The position numbers and the translations under genes are program-made. A model generated the notes under the pieces. It made no database searches. It worked only from the letters and a program-made list of their open reading frames with translations, and was not told where the DNA came from. Shown here piece by piece: positions 48,353 to 57,261 of a stretch of 64,000 bases of DNA. The stretch comes from a bacterium (GTDB lineage: Bacteria; Hinthialibacterota; Hinthialibacteria; Hinthialibacterales; Hinthialibacteraceae), in NCBI GenBank assembly GCA_016125385.1, contig WGLV01000041.1:1-64000 (forward strand), written 5' to 3'. Position 1 is the stretch's first letter. Each line of letters starts with the position of its first letter.

Positions 48353-48880
48353 ATGACTGACTCGCTTTGGGCCTTTTTCACGGATCCAAATTATGGCTCG
48401 GCGGCGAGCGTTCTCGGTGTTATACTATCGGTAGCAGGGTTCACGGTTACGATTTGGAATATTCAACGATCCAAACGAGCCGCGGACTTGGCGCGAAAAG
48501 CGGCGGAATCGGCGCGGGAAGAAATCAGACGAACCAATACCATCGCTGATTTTTCCTCCGCCATCTCCATCATTGAGGAGATACGCCGTCTACAGCGCGA
48601 ACAGGCGTGGAGAGCGCTTCCAGACAGATACACATCGTTGATTCGAATTCTTCTGGCGGTTCTCTCATCCGAACTCAATTTGAACGATGAGGAAAAAAAC
48701 GCGATTCGCACCGCGATCCAGCACTTCAGAACCATTGAATACCGGATTGATGAATTACTTCAGGACGACGGAGCCGTGCTAAACATCGCCAAAATTAACG
48801 CCGTCCTGATGCTGCAAATCAGCAGAATCATCCCGATACTGGAATCGCTTAAATCGAGGCGGCGACATGATGCCTATTAG
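48353..48880 (+). CDS. Small membrane-anchored helical protein (two-gene cassette, first gene)
   Basis: This 175-residue protein has one N-terminal membrane segment (about 16-34, ASVLGVILSVAGFTVTIWNI) followed by a long amphipathic helix (KRAADLARKAAESAREEIRR) and further helices. The style, a transmembrane helix then an Ala/Arg-rich coiled coil, is common in accessory-gene proteins of unknown function. The gene overlaps the next by 14 nt and both are more AT-rich than their neighbours, suggesting they travel together. I do not know a function. Confidence 0.6.
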   Translation: MTDSLWAFFTDPNYGSAASVLGVILSVAGFTVTIWNIQRSKRAADLARKAAESAREEIRRTNTIADFSSAISIIEEIRRLQREQAWRALPDRYTSLIRILLAVLSSELNLNDEEKNAIRTAIQHFRTIEYRIDELLQDDGAVLNIAKINAVLMLQISRIIPILESLKSRRRHDAY

Positions 48881-49205
48881 TGATAAAGAACTTGAGCTTC
48901 TGAATCGTATTCAGGAGAAGACGCATGGACATGAGATGGGTTGGGAGGCGACGGCCGACGAAAATACGTTTATCGCCGCGGTTCCGGAATTCTCTCTTTC
49001 CATTTCATACAGAAAACCAAAATATGAAAATTCATTTTATTATTCATTAACCATTTCCAACCATCTCGGCCAGATCGTCGCCGAAATCAAAGCCTCGCAA
49101 TACGACGAAAATAAAGACGCGCTCCAGGCGATCTTCGAAGGCGCCCGCCGGGTCGCGTTCAACGCGGATGGCGAAATTGAAAAACTGTTGACAGCCCTTG
49201 GGTAG
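48867..49205 (+). CDS. Small soluble protein of unknown function (two-gene cassette, second gene)
   Basis: This 112-residue protein has an alpha-beta pattern: an N-terminal helix (DKELELLNRIQEKT), beta strands with alternating hydrophobics (FIAAVPEFSLSISYRKP; FYYSLTISNHLGQIVAEI) and a C-terminal helix (ALQAIFEGARRVAF). Proteins with this pattern occur in genomic islands and lack an assigned function. It begins within the end of the membrane-anchored partner, so co-translation and interaction are likely. It ends just before a convergent GNAT gene. Confidence 0.6.
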   Translation: MMPISDKELELLNRIQEKTHGHEMGWEATADENTFIAAVPEFSLSISYRKPKYENSFYYSLTISNHLGQIVAEIKASQYDENKDALQAIFEGARRVAFNADGEIEKLLTALG

Positions 49206-49213
49206 TCTCCCCT

Positions 49214-50047
49214 TTACCCCAACTCAAACGTAGTCACTCCAAAGACCTCGCCGATCGAGACGGCGGGGTCTTCTTTCGTGTACATGCGGGCGGTTTCAAA
49301 CACCATCGTCATACCCAGCCGCTCGGCCAGTGCGACCGCGCTGGCGTTGACCTCGGGCGTATCCAGGTAAAACGGCTCGCCCTTCGCGTGCTGAAGCAGT
49401 CCACGCAGCAATTCCTCAGCGCCTTCATCCGAAGTGGCGTACAGCGGCCCGATCTTGAAACCGCTGTAACACGAACGGATCACGCCGAATCCGGTCAGTT
49501 CCCCATGTTGAATCATGCCATACGCGCTGGCGTTGGGCATCATCAGCCATGCGTTTAAAAATCGCCTCCTTGAGACGGGATGACACCGGTCGTCGAACTC
49601 CACAATGCGCTCCAGTGGAATCTCGCGCGCCGGCACGAGTTTGGATGAGGCCTTCCCTTCGGCCCGGCCTTCATAACGCCGGTTCCGGTATGCGAGATGA
49701 AAGCCTGACTTCTGATAGTTCGCCTGCTGGGCGACGACGCCGTCGAGCCCGATCCGGCGCCCCCCCAGGTACTGCATGGCGTGTTTCCAGATGGCGTAGC
49801 CGTATCCATTGCCGCGATGCCCGGGTTTGACGATATAAAACCCGATAAAGCCGTACGTATCGTCATACGCCACGGCGGAGATGCACGATACAGGCTCGCC
49901 ATCCAGTTCTCCGATGAAAAAGCCGTTGGGATCGGTCAGATAAAACGGGTCGCCGTCATACAGGCCGGGATTCCACCCTTCTTCAGCCGCCCATTCAATC
50001 GCGGTTTCGAGATCGTTTCGGTTCATGGTGCGTATCGTATACGCCAT
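49214..50047 (-). CDS. GNAT family N-acetyltransferase (two-domain, YitH/YitI-like)
   Basis: This 277-residue protein has an N-terminal GNAT domain with the acetyl-CoA loop GHRGNGYGYAIW at about 76-87, after IGFYIVKP. A second, degenerate GNAT-like domain lies at about 140-277 (FLNAWLMMPNASAYGMIQHGELTGFGVIRSC; EELLRGLLQHAK), matching the family with PF18014-type C-terminus. The substrate is unknown. It is transcribed divergently from gmhB and ends almost on the unknown cassette. Confidence 0.9.
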   Translation of the reverse strand: MAYTIRTMNRNDLETAIEWAAEEGWNPGLYDGDPFYLTDPNGFFIGELDGEPVSCISAVAYDDTYGFIGFYIVKPGHRGNGYGYAIWKHAMQYLGGRRIGLDGVVAQQANYQKSGFHLAYRNRRYEGRAEGKASSKLVPAREIPLERIVEFDDRCHPVSRRRFLNAWLMMPNASAYGMIQHGELTGFGVIRSCYSGFKIGPLYATSDEGAEELLRGLLQHAKGEPFYLDTPEVNASAVALAERLGMTMVFETARMYTKEDPAVSIGEVFGVTTFELG

Positions 50048-50226
50048 ATCAGTATCTCCCCCTGCGATGCCAGGATGTTATTTCATTATACGGGAATCCG
50101 TTCGAGATTTCGATGAAAATCGCGCTCATTTTCATATTGAATCGGAGCCGGATCAGCGGTCAACCGCGATTGCCTTTGAGACGGCATTCTGTATACTTTC
50201 GGGAACGACGAATGGAAGTAAATGCC

Positions 50227-50787
50227 ATGAATGAAAACGCCCGGACGAAAAAACCGGCCCTGTTTCTCGACCGTGACGGAACCCTCATCGTCGATGTGGG
50301 GTACCCCAAAGACCCCGCCTTGGTCGAGCCCGTCGAAGGCGCAATCGATGCGATGCGAACGCTGTCCGACGCGGGATATTCTCTGGTCGTGATCAGCAAC
50401 CAGTCGGGCGTGGGCCGGGGTATGATCGCACCGGCGGAAGCCCGCCAGGTTCATCTTCGCTTCGTCGAAGTCTTTCGTCATGAAGGCGTCGAGTTCGATG
50501 GCGTATATTATTGTCCTCACGCGCCCGAAGATCGTTGCGAATGCCGCAAGCCGTCTCCCTACATGCTGCTGGAGGCCGATCGGGAAATAGGCGTCGATTT
50601 TTCGCGTTCCTTCGTCGTGGGCGACCGCCTGGGCGACGTCGAAACCGGCAAAAACACGGGATGCCGCGCTATCCTGTTCCCCAGCCAGTACGTCGACGAT
50701 CCCGGCGATCTTCCCGATTTCGTCTGTAACGGGTGGAGCGAAGCCACGCCGATTCTTCTGAAGGCTCTACATGAATCCAACGTCTGA
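50227..50787 (+). CDS. gmhB: D-glycero-beta-D-manno-heptose 1,7-bisphosphate 7-phosphatase
   Basis: This 186-residue HAD-IIIA phosphatase removes the 7-phosphate of heptose bisphosphate on the way to ADP-heptose for the LPS core. The nucleophile motif FLDRDGTL (D15, D17) and the zinc loop (CPHAPEDRCECRKP) are intact. GGAAG nine bases upstream supports the ATG at 50227; ATGs at 50212 and 50113 are possible. The stop overlaps the kinase gene, so the two steps are co-expressed. gmhA is not nearby. Confidence 0.93.
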   Translation: MNENARTKKPALFLDRDGTLIVDVGYPKDPALVEPVEGAIDAMRTLSDAGYSLVVISNQSGVGRGMIAPAEARQVHLRFVEVFRHEGVEFDGVYYCPHAPEDRCECRKPSPYMLLEADREIGVDFSRSFVVGDRLGDVETGKNTGCRAILFPSQYVDDPGDLPDFVCNGWSEATPILLKALHESNV

Positions 50788-51745
50788 ACTCAATTCCGCT
50801 GTTCTCGATCGTTTCAATAACCTGTCCGTGCTGATTGTGGGCGACGTCATGCTGGATGAATATATCTGGGGCGACGCCGACCGCATCTCGCCCGAGGCGC
50901 CCGTGCCGGTGGTGAACATTCATCGCAGGACGTGGGGCGCGGGCGGCGCTGCGAACGCCGCCGCCAACATCGTGGGGCTGGGAGGCCGCGCCTTGCTGGG
51001 CGGGCTGATCGGCGACGACTATCACGGCGATAAACTGAAAGGTATTCTCAATGAAGCGGGCGTCGACGCCGAAGGCCTGATCAAAGACGCCGGCCGCCCC
51101 ACCACCACCAAGACGCGTATTCTCGCCCGCAGCCAGCAGATGGTAAGAGTCGACGCCGAAAACCGCGACCCGATTCCCCCCGCGCATGAAGACGCCCTGC
51201 TCGAATGGGCTGAATCGCACATGCGAACCTGCGGCGCGTGCATCCTTTCCGACTACAACAAGGGCGCGCTGAGCGAGCGGGTTTCACAGGGCGTCATCCA
51301 GATGGCGCGGCGCGGCGGAAAACCGGTGGTGGTTGATCCCAAGGGCGTCCATTACGCGAAATACCGCGGCGCCTCGGTGATCAAGCCCAATCTTCACGAA
51401 GCGGTTGAAGCCATTGGCAAGCCCATTGAAAACGAAGACGAGTTGCTCAACGCAAGCCGCCGCATTCTCGACGTGGTCGGCGACAGCGCGTTGCTGATTA
51501 CGCGTGGAGGCGACGGCATGTCGCTGTTCCAGCGCGATGAGGCGGTTCGTCATATCCCCGCCGTGGCGCGCAACGTATACGACGTGACTGGTGCGGGCGA
51601 TACTGTCGTAAGCGTTCTCGCGATGGCGCTGGCGGCCGGTGCGCCTCTGCTTGACGCAGCTCATCTGGCGAATCGCGCGGCGGGCGTCGTGGTCGGCAAG
51701 ATCGGCGCCGCGCCCATCCTGCTCGGCGAATTACGGCAGGGATAG
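50771..51745 (+). CDS. hldE: D-glycero-beta-D-manno-heptose-7-phosphate kinase (stand-alone HldE domain I)
   Basis: This 324-residue PfkB-type kinase phosphorylates heptose 7-phosphate at C1. It contains the RfaE domain I pattern: SVLIVGDVMLDEYIWG, APVPVVNIHRRTWGAGGAANAAANI, and the catalytic loop DVTGAGDTVVS. The nucleotidyltransferase domain II that completes bifunctional HldE is absent, so a separate adenylyltransferase should exist elsewhere. It overlaps gmhB by 17 bp. Gene symbol reflects the domain only. Confidence 0.9.
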   Translation: MNPTSELNSAVLDRFNNLSVLIVGDVMLDEYIWGDADRISPEAPVPVVNIHRRTWGAGGAANAAANIVGLGGRALLGGLIGDDYHGDKLKGILNEAGVDAEGLIKDAGRPTTTKTRILARSQQMVRVDAENRDPIPPAHEDALLEWAESHMRTCGACILSDYNKGALSERVSQGVIQMARRGGKPVVVDPKGVHYAKYRGASVIKPNLHEAVEAIGKPIENEDELLNASRRILDVVGDSALLITRGGDGMSLFQRDEAVRHIPAVARNVYDVTGAGDTVVSVLAMALAAGAPLLDAAHLANRAAGVVVGKIGAAPILLGELRQG

Positions 51746-51840
51746 GTTCAAGATCACTTGTTCATTACACGCGGCGATCCTCATCACCGGCTCTGACTCA
51801 TCCCCCCCGCGTTATCCAGTAGAATGCAAAGGGTATTGCT

Positions 51841-52203
51841 ATGCCAAAACTGATCGAAACGCCCACTCGCGTCGAAGCGGCGGGCAACAAACCCAAACTG
51901 ATCGATGAATTCGTGGGCCGCGTCAACACGGGCGACGCGGGTGTCAGCGTCGCCCACATGCGCTCGCCCGGCGGATGGGTCGAACCCGGCCAGACCCCCG
52001 AGTTCGACGAATACACCGTCGTCATCCGCGGCGTCTTGCACGTCGAATACAAAGGCGGCGCCTTTGACGTCAAAGCCGGACAGGCGGTTCACGCCGAAGC
52101 CGGGCAATGGGTGCAATACAGCACTCCGTCCGAGGAAGGCGCCGAATACATCGCGGTCTGCCTTCCGGCGTTTTCGCCTGAGACCGTCCATCGCGACGAC
52201 TGA
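51841..52203 (+). CDS. Cupin domain protein
   Basis: This 120-residue protein forms a single small cupin barrel. The cupin motifs are reduced: first DEYTVVIRGVLHVEYKGGAFDVKAGQAV, second EAGQWVQYSTPSEEGAEYIAVCLP. The usual histidines (HxH) of the first motif are absent, replaced by EFDEYT, so metal binding may be lost or use E/D. The function is unknown, possibly sugar-related given the neighbours. AAAGGG lies before the ATG. Confidence 0.8.
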   Translation: MPKLIETPTRVEAAGNKPKLIDEFVGRVNTGDAGVSVAHMRSPGGWVEPGQTPEFDEYTVVIRGVLHVEYKGGAFDVKAGQAVHAEAGQWVQYSTPSEEGAEYIAVCLPAFSPETVHRDD

Positions 52204-52258
52204 CGTACCTCGGCCTGATTCCCGCGATTTCGTTCGATCACATCCAGGAGACGGCATC

Positions 52259-53629
52259 ATGACCCGAAACGCAAACAGGGTTCTCTTCCGCGTGACGATG
52301 TTCTCAGTAGCGGCATTATGCCTGCTTTGCGCGCCGCTCGCCGCCATGCCGGAGGAACCAACCATTCAGACCTTTCACGCAAGGGCGATGCAATCGGACG
52401 CCACCGCTGACGCCGTAGGCGTGAACACGCATCTGAATTACCGTGGTTCCATCTATGACGCTCATTACGAAGACATCATCAAACCACGCCTGATCGAGCT
52501 TGGAACGCGGCATATCCGTGATCACATCGCCAGGCCCGGCGATGGAAATCCCGCGAACGCTCGTTATGAAGAACTGGCGATTCGCCATGGAATCCGCCTG
52601 CTGCTGATTCATCATGACGGTGGCGCCGATTTGCAGTGGTCGTTGAATGAAGTCAAACGGATGAACGCGATTGCTCCGGACCAACCGGTCGTTGAAATGA
52701 TCGAGCCCGCGAATGAACGCGACAATGGATGGAAACAGGATTGGCCGCGTCTATGTAAACACCTGCAGTCGGTCTGGATGAATTATCAATCCGATCCAGC
52801 GACTCGTGATCTCCCCATCGCGGGGCCGTCTTTCGCCAACACGAAAGAAAGCGCGAAACGCATGGCGGCGGCCTGTACCGGCGCGGCGCAATGGATGGAT
52901 TACGGAAATCTGCACGACTACAGCGGGCTGTATCCGGAATCTCCTCTCGCCGGCGGCTGGGGAATAAGCCTGGATGAGGCGATTGAATGTTACCGTGCGT
53001 TATGCGGCAGCGTTCCGCTGATCTCCAGCGAAACCGGCTTCAAACTGTCGGAAGGCGGCTCCGGCCATCCCTCCGTCTCTGAACGCGCGGCGGCGAAATA
53101 TTCGCCTCGTCAGGTTCTGGTGAGATTGCAGCGCGGCTACAAGCGAGTTTATTTCTACCAATTGATCAACAACTCCGAAGATTTCGGGCTTTTGAACGAC
53201 GACGGATCGCCTCGGCGGCAATTCACCGCGTTAAAAAACCTGATCGCGTTATTTAACGATCCTGGCCCGCCGTTCAATCCTGATGAACTCGCCTATTCGC
53301 TAGAGGGCGACTTGAACGATGTCCATCACTTGCTCTTTCAACGGCGTAATGGCGATTTTTTGCTCGCGTTGTGGCTGGGAGTCAACGGCGCGACAGCCTC
53401 CTCCGGCGATCGATGGGCGCATAACCTTGATCTGGAACCCTCTGAACGCCCCATCCATATCACATTTCCGCGTGAATTTGCGCACGCCGCCGCATATCGC
53501 CCCAGCTTCGACTCGAAGGAAGAAGGCGGCTCGGGCCAGACGCCGGCGCAACGCTGGATTCACGCGGACGAGGTTGACGTGAATATCCCCGATCATGTCG
53601 TCGTACTCGAGTTGCGCTTCGCGGATTAA
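52259..53629 (+). CDS. Exported clan-A-like glycoside hydrolase
   Basis: This 456-residue protein has a signal peptide (about 1-30, VTMFSVAALCLLCAPLAA) and looks like a TIM-barrel glycosidase of clan GH-A. The acid/base pattern EPANERD has the NE pair at 152-153, and the nucleophile pattern SSETGF places E258 at the end of a later strand. A C-terminal beta domain follows (NGDFLLALWLG). The substrate is unknown. AGGAG lies nine bases before the ATG. It leads a cluster of sugar-catabolic genes. Confidence 0.7.
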   Translation: MTRNANRVLFRVTMFSVAALCLLCAPLAAMPEEPTIQTFHARAMQSDATADAVGVNTHLNYRGSIYDAHYEDIIKPRLIELGTRHIRDHIARPGDGNPANARYEELAIRHGIRLLLIHHDGGADLQWSLNEVKRMNAIAPDQPVVEMIEPANERDNGWKQDWPRLCKHLQSVWMNYQSDPATRDLPIAGPSFANTKESAKRMAAACTGAAQWMDYGNLHDYSGLYPESPLAGGWGISLDEAIECYRALCGSVPLISSETGFKLSEGGSGHPSVSERAAAKYSPRQVLVRLQRGYKRVYFYQLINNSEDFGLLNDDGSPRRQFTALKNLIALFNDPGPPFNPDELAYSLEGDLNDVHHLLFQRRNGDFLLALWLGVNGATASSGDRWAHNLDLEPSERPIHITFPREFAHAAAYRPSFDSKEEGGSGQTPAQRWIHADEVDVNIPDHVVVLELRFAD

Positions 53630-53705
53630 TGGTTCCCCTTCCCCACTCGCGCGGGAAAGGATGATTCTGATAAAATAATCAAATTCCAATTCGGGGAGAG
53701 ATGGG

Positions 53706-54617
53706 ATGACGAATCACGCCCAACGCCTGCAAGGCGTTTTTTTACCGGTGACCACGCCGTTCCGCGAAGATATGAGCGTTGATTACGAGGCGCTCAAGGT
53801 CAACGTTCACCTGTATTCCCGCAGTGGAGCGCACGGCTATCTGGCGCTGGGCAGCAACGGTGAAAACCGCTGCCTGCGCGAAGACGAAAAACGCCGCGTT
53901 CTTGAAACGATTCTGAAATACAAACATCCCGGCCAGATCGTCATGGCCGGTTGCATCTACGACAGCACGCCTCTTACCGTTGAATTCATGCGCTTCGCCA
54001 AAGACGCGGGCGCCGATTACGCGACCCTGCTCTCCCCCTCCTACTTCCGCAAACAGATGACGCACGAAACGCTGATTGATTACTTCACCGAATGCGCCGA
54101 GAGTTTGCCTCTCCCCGTTTTGCTGTACAACGCCCCCGGTTTCACCGGCGTCAATCTCGCGACGGAAACCGTCCGCGAACTGGCCGGTCATCCTAACATA
54201 GTGGGCATGAAGGACAGCGCGTCCGAGGGCATCGAACGCTTTTATGAATTACAGAGCGAGACCTTCAGCGTGATGGCGGGCTCCGCCAATTTCTTCTACC
54301 CGTCCCTGACTCAAGGGCTGCGCGGCGGCGTGGTCAGCGTGGGCAATTACCTGCCTGAAGCGGCGGTGGACCTCTGGACGCTCGGCATGAGCGGCGTCAG
54401 CGAAGAAGGCGATGAGTTCCATGCGCGCATGGTCGCCTTAAACAAAGCGGTCTCCGGCGCATGGGGTGTACCGGGCGTGAAATGCGCGATGGACCTCTGT
54501 GGGAAGGCTGGTCTGTGGCCGCGCAAACCGCTGAAGCGGCTGTACGGCGACGCACGCGACTCCATTCAGCGGGCGCTGCATGACAGTGGCCTCCTCTCCA
54601 GAGCCGATCATGACTGA
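53706..54617 (+). CDS. DapA family aldolase (dihydrodipicolinate synthase-like)
   Basis: This 303-residue class I aldolase has the family marks: GSNGE at 49-53, the proton-relay tyrosine in LLYNAPGFTG (Y141), and the Schiff-base lysine in NIVGMKDSAS (K169). Dihydrodipicolinate synthase normally carries GTTGE, so this one is more likely a keto-acid or keto-sugar-acid aldolase such as those of uronate or N-acetylneuraminate degradation. It overlaps the kinase gene by 8 bp. Confidence 0.92.
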   Translation: MTNHAQRLQGVFLPVTTPFREDMSVDYEALKVNVHLYSRSGAHGYLALGSNGENRCLREDEKRRVLETILKYKHPGQIVMAGCIYDSTPLTVEFMRFAKDAGADYATLLSPSYFRKQMTHETLIDYFTECAESLPLPVLLYNAPGFTGVNLATETVRELAGHPNIVGMKDSASEGIERFYELQSETFSVMAGSANFFYPSLTQGLRGGVVSVGNYLPEAAVDLWTLGMSGVSEEGDEFHARMVALNKAVSGAWGVPGVKCAMDLCGKAGLWPRKPLKRLYGDARDSIQRALHDSGLLSRADHD

Positions 54618-55971
54618 TTCGTACGTCCTCGCCGTCGACGCCGGCACGACCAGCATGAAAGCCGCCGTGGTAAAAAACGGCGCCGAAGTGCTCGCTCAGG
54701 CCAGCGTGTCGTATCCGCTCAACATTGATGGCGACGCCATCGACATCGACCCGATGCACTGGTGGAACGGCTTGCTCGCCTGTTGCCGTGAATTGGGCGG
54801 CGCAAAAAAACAGGTTCAGGCGATTTCGTTTTCGGTCTCGACGCCGGGCGCGATGGCCTTCGACGAAAACGGCGTCCCGCTTACCCCCGCCGTCCTGTTC
54901 ATGGACGGCCGCGGCCGCGAACAGGCGCAACGCATCCGTGACGTCATCGGCGAAGAACGCCTCCTGCGTGAAACCAGCAACCTGCCCGTCTCCGGCGGTT
55001 GCACCGCCTCCACGATCCTCTGGTGGAAAGACCATCAGCCCGGCGTGTTCACCCGCGCGGCGTTTTTCGGTCACACCAATACCTTTCTCGTCCATAAACT
55101 GACCGGCGCCTGGGGCATGGACCCATCCACCGCGTCATTGACCGCGCTTTACAACACCACGCGCAACGACGGCCGTTGGAACGAGCCGATCTGCGGCGAA
55201 CTGGGCGTCCAGTCGGATCGTCTCCCCCCTATCATTGACAGCTGGCGTCCGGTGGGCGCGCTGCTCGGCGAACCGGCGCGCGAAACCGGCCTGCCCGAGG
55301 GCGTCCCCGTATTGATGGGCGGCAACGACGCCATGTGCGCGGCGCTGACCGGCGGCGTCACCCGCGAAGGCGCGGTGATGAACGTTTGCGGTACCTGCGA
55401 AATCCTCTGCGTGGGGTTGTCCCGTTCGATCCCCGGGAGTGAATACAACGTGCGCTGTCACGTGATTCCCAATCTGTGGTCGACCCTGTACGTACTGAAC
55501 ACCGGCGGCAAAGCGCTTGAATGGTTCCACCAGAACTTCCGGCGCGACCTGACGCGGGACGCGTTTTTTCAGAACTGTCTCCCGCGCGTCATTCACGACT
55601 ACTTCGATTCGGGAGCATCCTGGACGCTCCCCGAGTACGAGGTCTTTCTCGCGGGCGACCGCTACAGCACCGAGCCTCGGCGCGCGGCGTTCACCGGCCT
55701 TCGTCTTGAAACCACCGCCGACGCCATGCTGCTCGCCATGATCCGAGGCAACAATCGCTACATGGCCCGCCACCTCGGCGTGATGCGTGAACGGGTAAAA
55801 CTATCGCCACGCGTCCACCTGACCGGCGGGGGATTGCCGCCCGCCCTGATCCGGTGTAAAAAAGAATGGATGGGCGATTTTGACTATGTTTTGCGCGAAA
55901 ATTCTTCCATGCTGGGCGCCGCGCAACTGGCGCATTACGCCGTCACTGGCGAAGCCGTGTGGGACGAATAA
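54610..55971 (+). CDS. FGGY family carbohydrate kinase
   Basis: This 453-residue sugar kinase starts with the phosphate loop LAVDAGTTSMKAAVV and contains the FGGY signature-like region TGGKALEWFHQNF. The later LTGGGLPPALIRCKKEW is the adenosine site. Family members phosphorylate xylulose, glycerol, ribulose or similar. Substrate choice is not visible. It is coupled to the aldolase upstream by an 8-bp overlap and precedes a class II aldolase, as in ketose degradation pathways. Confidence 0.9.
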   Translation: MTDSYVLAVDAGTTSMKAAVVKNGAEVLAQASVSYPLNIDGDAIDIDPMHWWNGLLACCRELGGAKKQVQAISFSVSTPGAMAFDENGVPLTPAVLFMDGRGREQAQRIRDVIGEERLLRETSNLPVSGGCTASTILWWKDHQPGVFTRAAFFGHTNTFLVHKLTGAWGMDPSTASLTALYNTTRNDGRWNEPICGELGVQSDRLPPIIDSWRPVGALLGEPARETGLPEGVPVLMGGNDAMCAALTGGVTREGAVMNVCGTCEILCVGLSRSIPGSEYNVRCHVIPNLWSTLYVLNTGGKALEWFHQNFRRDLTRDAFFQNCLPRVIHDYFDSGASWTLPEYEVFLAGDRYSTEPRRAAFTGLRLETTADAMLLAMIRGNNRYMARHLGVMRERVKLSPRVHLTGGGLPPALIRCKKEWMGDFDYVLRENSSMLGAAQLAHYAVTGEAVWDE

Positions 55972-56029
55972 AGCGATCCACTGATATACAATCCTGCTGG
56001 ATAACCTTTGAACCAATGAGGGAGACGCC

Positions 56030-56905
56030 ATGCCACTCATCAGCATGAAACCCATGCTCGCCGCCGCCCGTGAACAGGGGTACGCGGTAGGAGCCTTCAA
56101 TATCGTCGACTATCTCTCCGCCAGAGCCGTCATTCAGGCGGCGGAACGCCTCGACGCGCCGGTCATCATTCAGACCTCGGTCAAGACGGTCAAATTCTGG
56201 GGCCAGGCCGCCATCGTATCCTGGCTCAAACAGCTTGCTCAGGATTCAAAAATCCCTGTGGCGTTGCATCTCGACCACTGCAAGGACGTCGAATTCATCC
56301 AGCAGTGCATCGACGCGGGCTGGACCTCGGTGATGATCGACGCCTCCTCCCTGCCCTATGAAGAAAATCTGGCGGTCAGCGAAGAAGTCGTCCGCCGCGC
56401 ATCCTCCGCGGGCGTCGGTGTGGAGGCGGAACTCGGCGAGATTGGCGGCGTGGAAGAAGACATCGTCGTCGATGAAGCCGACGCTCATCTGGCCGATCCC
56501 GCCAAGGCGATCGCTTTCTGCGAACGCATGCCGCTGGCGGTGTTCGCGCCAGCCATCGGCACCGCGCACGGCGTCTACAAGGGCGAACCACGCATCGCGT
56601 TCGATCGGCTCGAAACCATCTCCCGCGCGGTTTCGACGCCGCTCGCCCTGCATGGCGGCACCGGGCTGACAGACGACGTCTTCAAGCGCTGCATCGCGCT
56701 GGGGTGCGCCAAGGTAAACATCTCAACCCAGATCAAACACGTCTTCATTGACAGCTTCGTGCAATATCATCTGGAGAAAAAAGAATACGAACCTCTCAAA
56801 CCGCTGGGCGCCCAACTGGAAGCCATCGAGCGCGAAATGGCCGAGCATATCGTACGCTTCGGCGGCGAAGGCCGCGCCAGCAAAGACGCGCCCCGCTATC
56901 AGTAA
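56030..56905 (+). CDS. Class II ketose-bisphosphate aldolase
   Basis: This 291-residue zinc aldolase has VALHLDHCKD with D82 and zinc ligand H83, GTAHGVYKG with H180, and ALHGGTG with H208. The family includes fructose-, tagatose- and other ketose-bisphosphate aldolases, so it would cleave the product of the FGGY kinase after a second phosphorylation, or act in glycolysis. AGGGAG is near the ATG. Its last codon and stop lie inside the left copy of the tandem duplication that follows. Confidence 0.93.
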   Translation: MPLISMKPMLAAAREQGYAVGAFNIVDYLSARAVIQAAERLDAPVIIQTSVKTVKFWGQAAIVSWLKQLAQDSKIPVALHLDHCKDVEFIQQCIDAGWTSVMIDASSLPYEENLAVSEEVVRRASSAGVGVEAELGEIGGVEEDIVVDEADAHLADPAKAIAFCERMPLAVFAPAIGTAHGVYKGEPRIAFDRLETISRAVSTPLALHGGTGLTDDVFKRCIALGCAKVNISTQIKHVFIDSFVQYHLEKKEYEPLKPLGAQLEAIEREMAEHIVRFGGEGRASKDAPRYQ

Positions 56906-57120
56906 CACAGCATGGGCAGGCGGGTAAAAAAGAATTTATGCTCCAGCATCAGCATCAGTGTGGGTATGGATGTGGATGTGGATGTGGATGTGGGACCGGC
57001 GCCCTCGCCGGTCTCGCCGGTCTCGCCGGTCTCACCGATGGTTTTCAAACATATTTCTGAAAATAACAACAAAACACAAGGATCGAAACCATGATCGACG
57101 CACTCATCTTCGACTGTGAC
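56899..57120. repeat. Tandem duplicated intergenic element, left copy (222 bp)
   Basis: This copy and the right one at 57121-57321 (201 bp) are nearly identical and directly adjacent. The unit spans the end of the aldolase gene and the first 30 bp of the HAD gene, so the HAD start is duplicated. The left copy has four GGATGT hexamers (56968-56991) and four CTCGCCGGT-type nonamers (57004-57039), the right copy two and three; those 21 bp explain the length difference. A hairpin with stem GACCGGCG/CGCCGGTC lies at 56994-57013. Confidence 0.9.
56912..57094 (+). CDS. Possible small protein with DV and SPV repeats (left copy)
   Basis: A 60-residue frame runs through the left duplicate: the hexamers code for DV repeats and the nonamers for SPV repeats, and its TGA overlaps an ATG (ATGA) that copies the HAD start. 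No clear ribosome-binding site precedes its ATG. It may be only a consequence of the repeats. Confidence 0.3.
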   Translation: MGRRVKKNLCSSISISVGMDVDVDVDVGPAPSPVSPVSPVSPMVFKHISENNNKTQGSKP

Positions 57121-57261
57121 TCAGTAACACAGCATGGGCAGGTGGGTAAAAAAGAATTTATGCTCCAGCATCAGCATCAGTGTGGGTATGGATGTGGATG
57201 TGGGACCGGCGCCCTCGCCGGTCTCACCGGTCTCACCGACGGTTTTCAAACATATTTCTGA
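57091..57261 (+). pseudogene. Chimeric remnant of the HAD gene start
   Basis: Thirty bases copied from the start of the HAD gene (57091-57120) run straight into the right repeat copy, making a 56-residue frame that ends at 57261. It keeps the first ten HAD residues, including both aspartates of the nucleophile motif, then leaves the HAD frame. Confidence 0.6.

Noticed and set aside
56968-57039. Short regular repeats that could suggest a CRISPR array
   Set aside because: Units are 6 and 9 bp, contiguous and without spacers; no cas genes are present. They are slippage-type tandem repeats.
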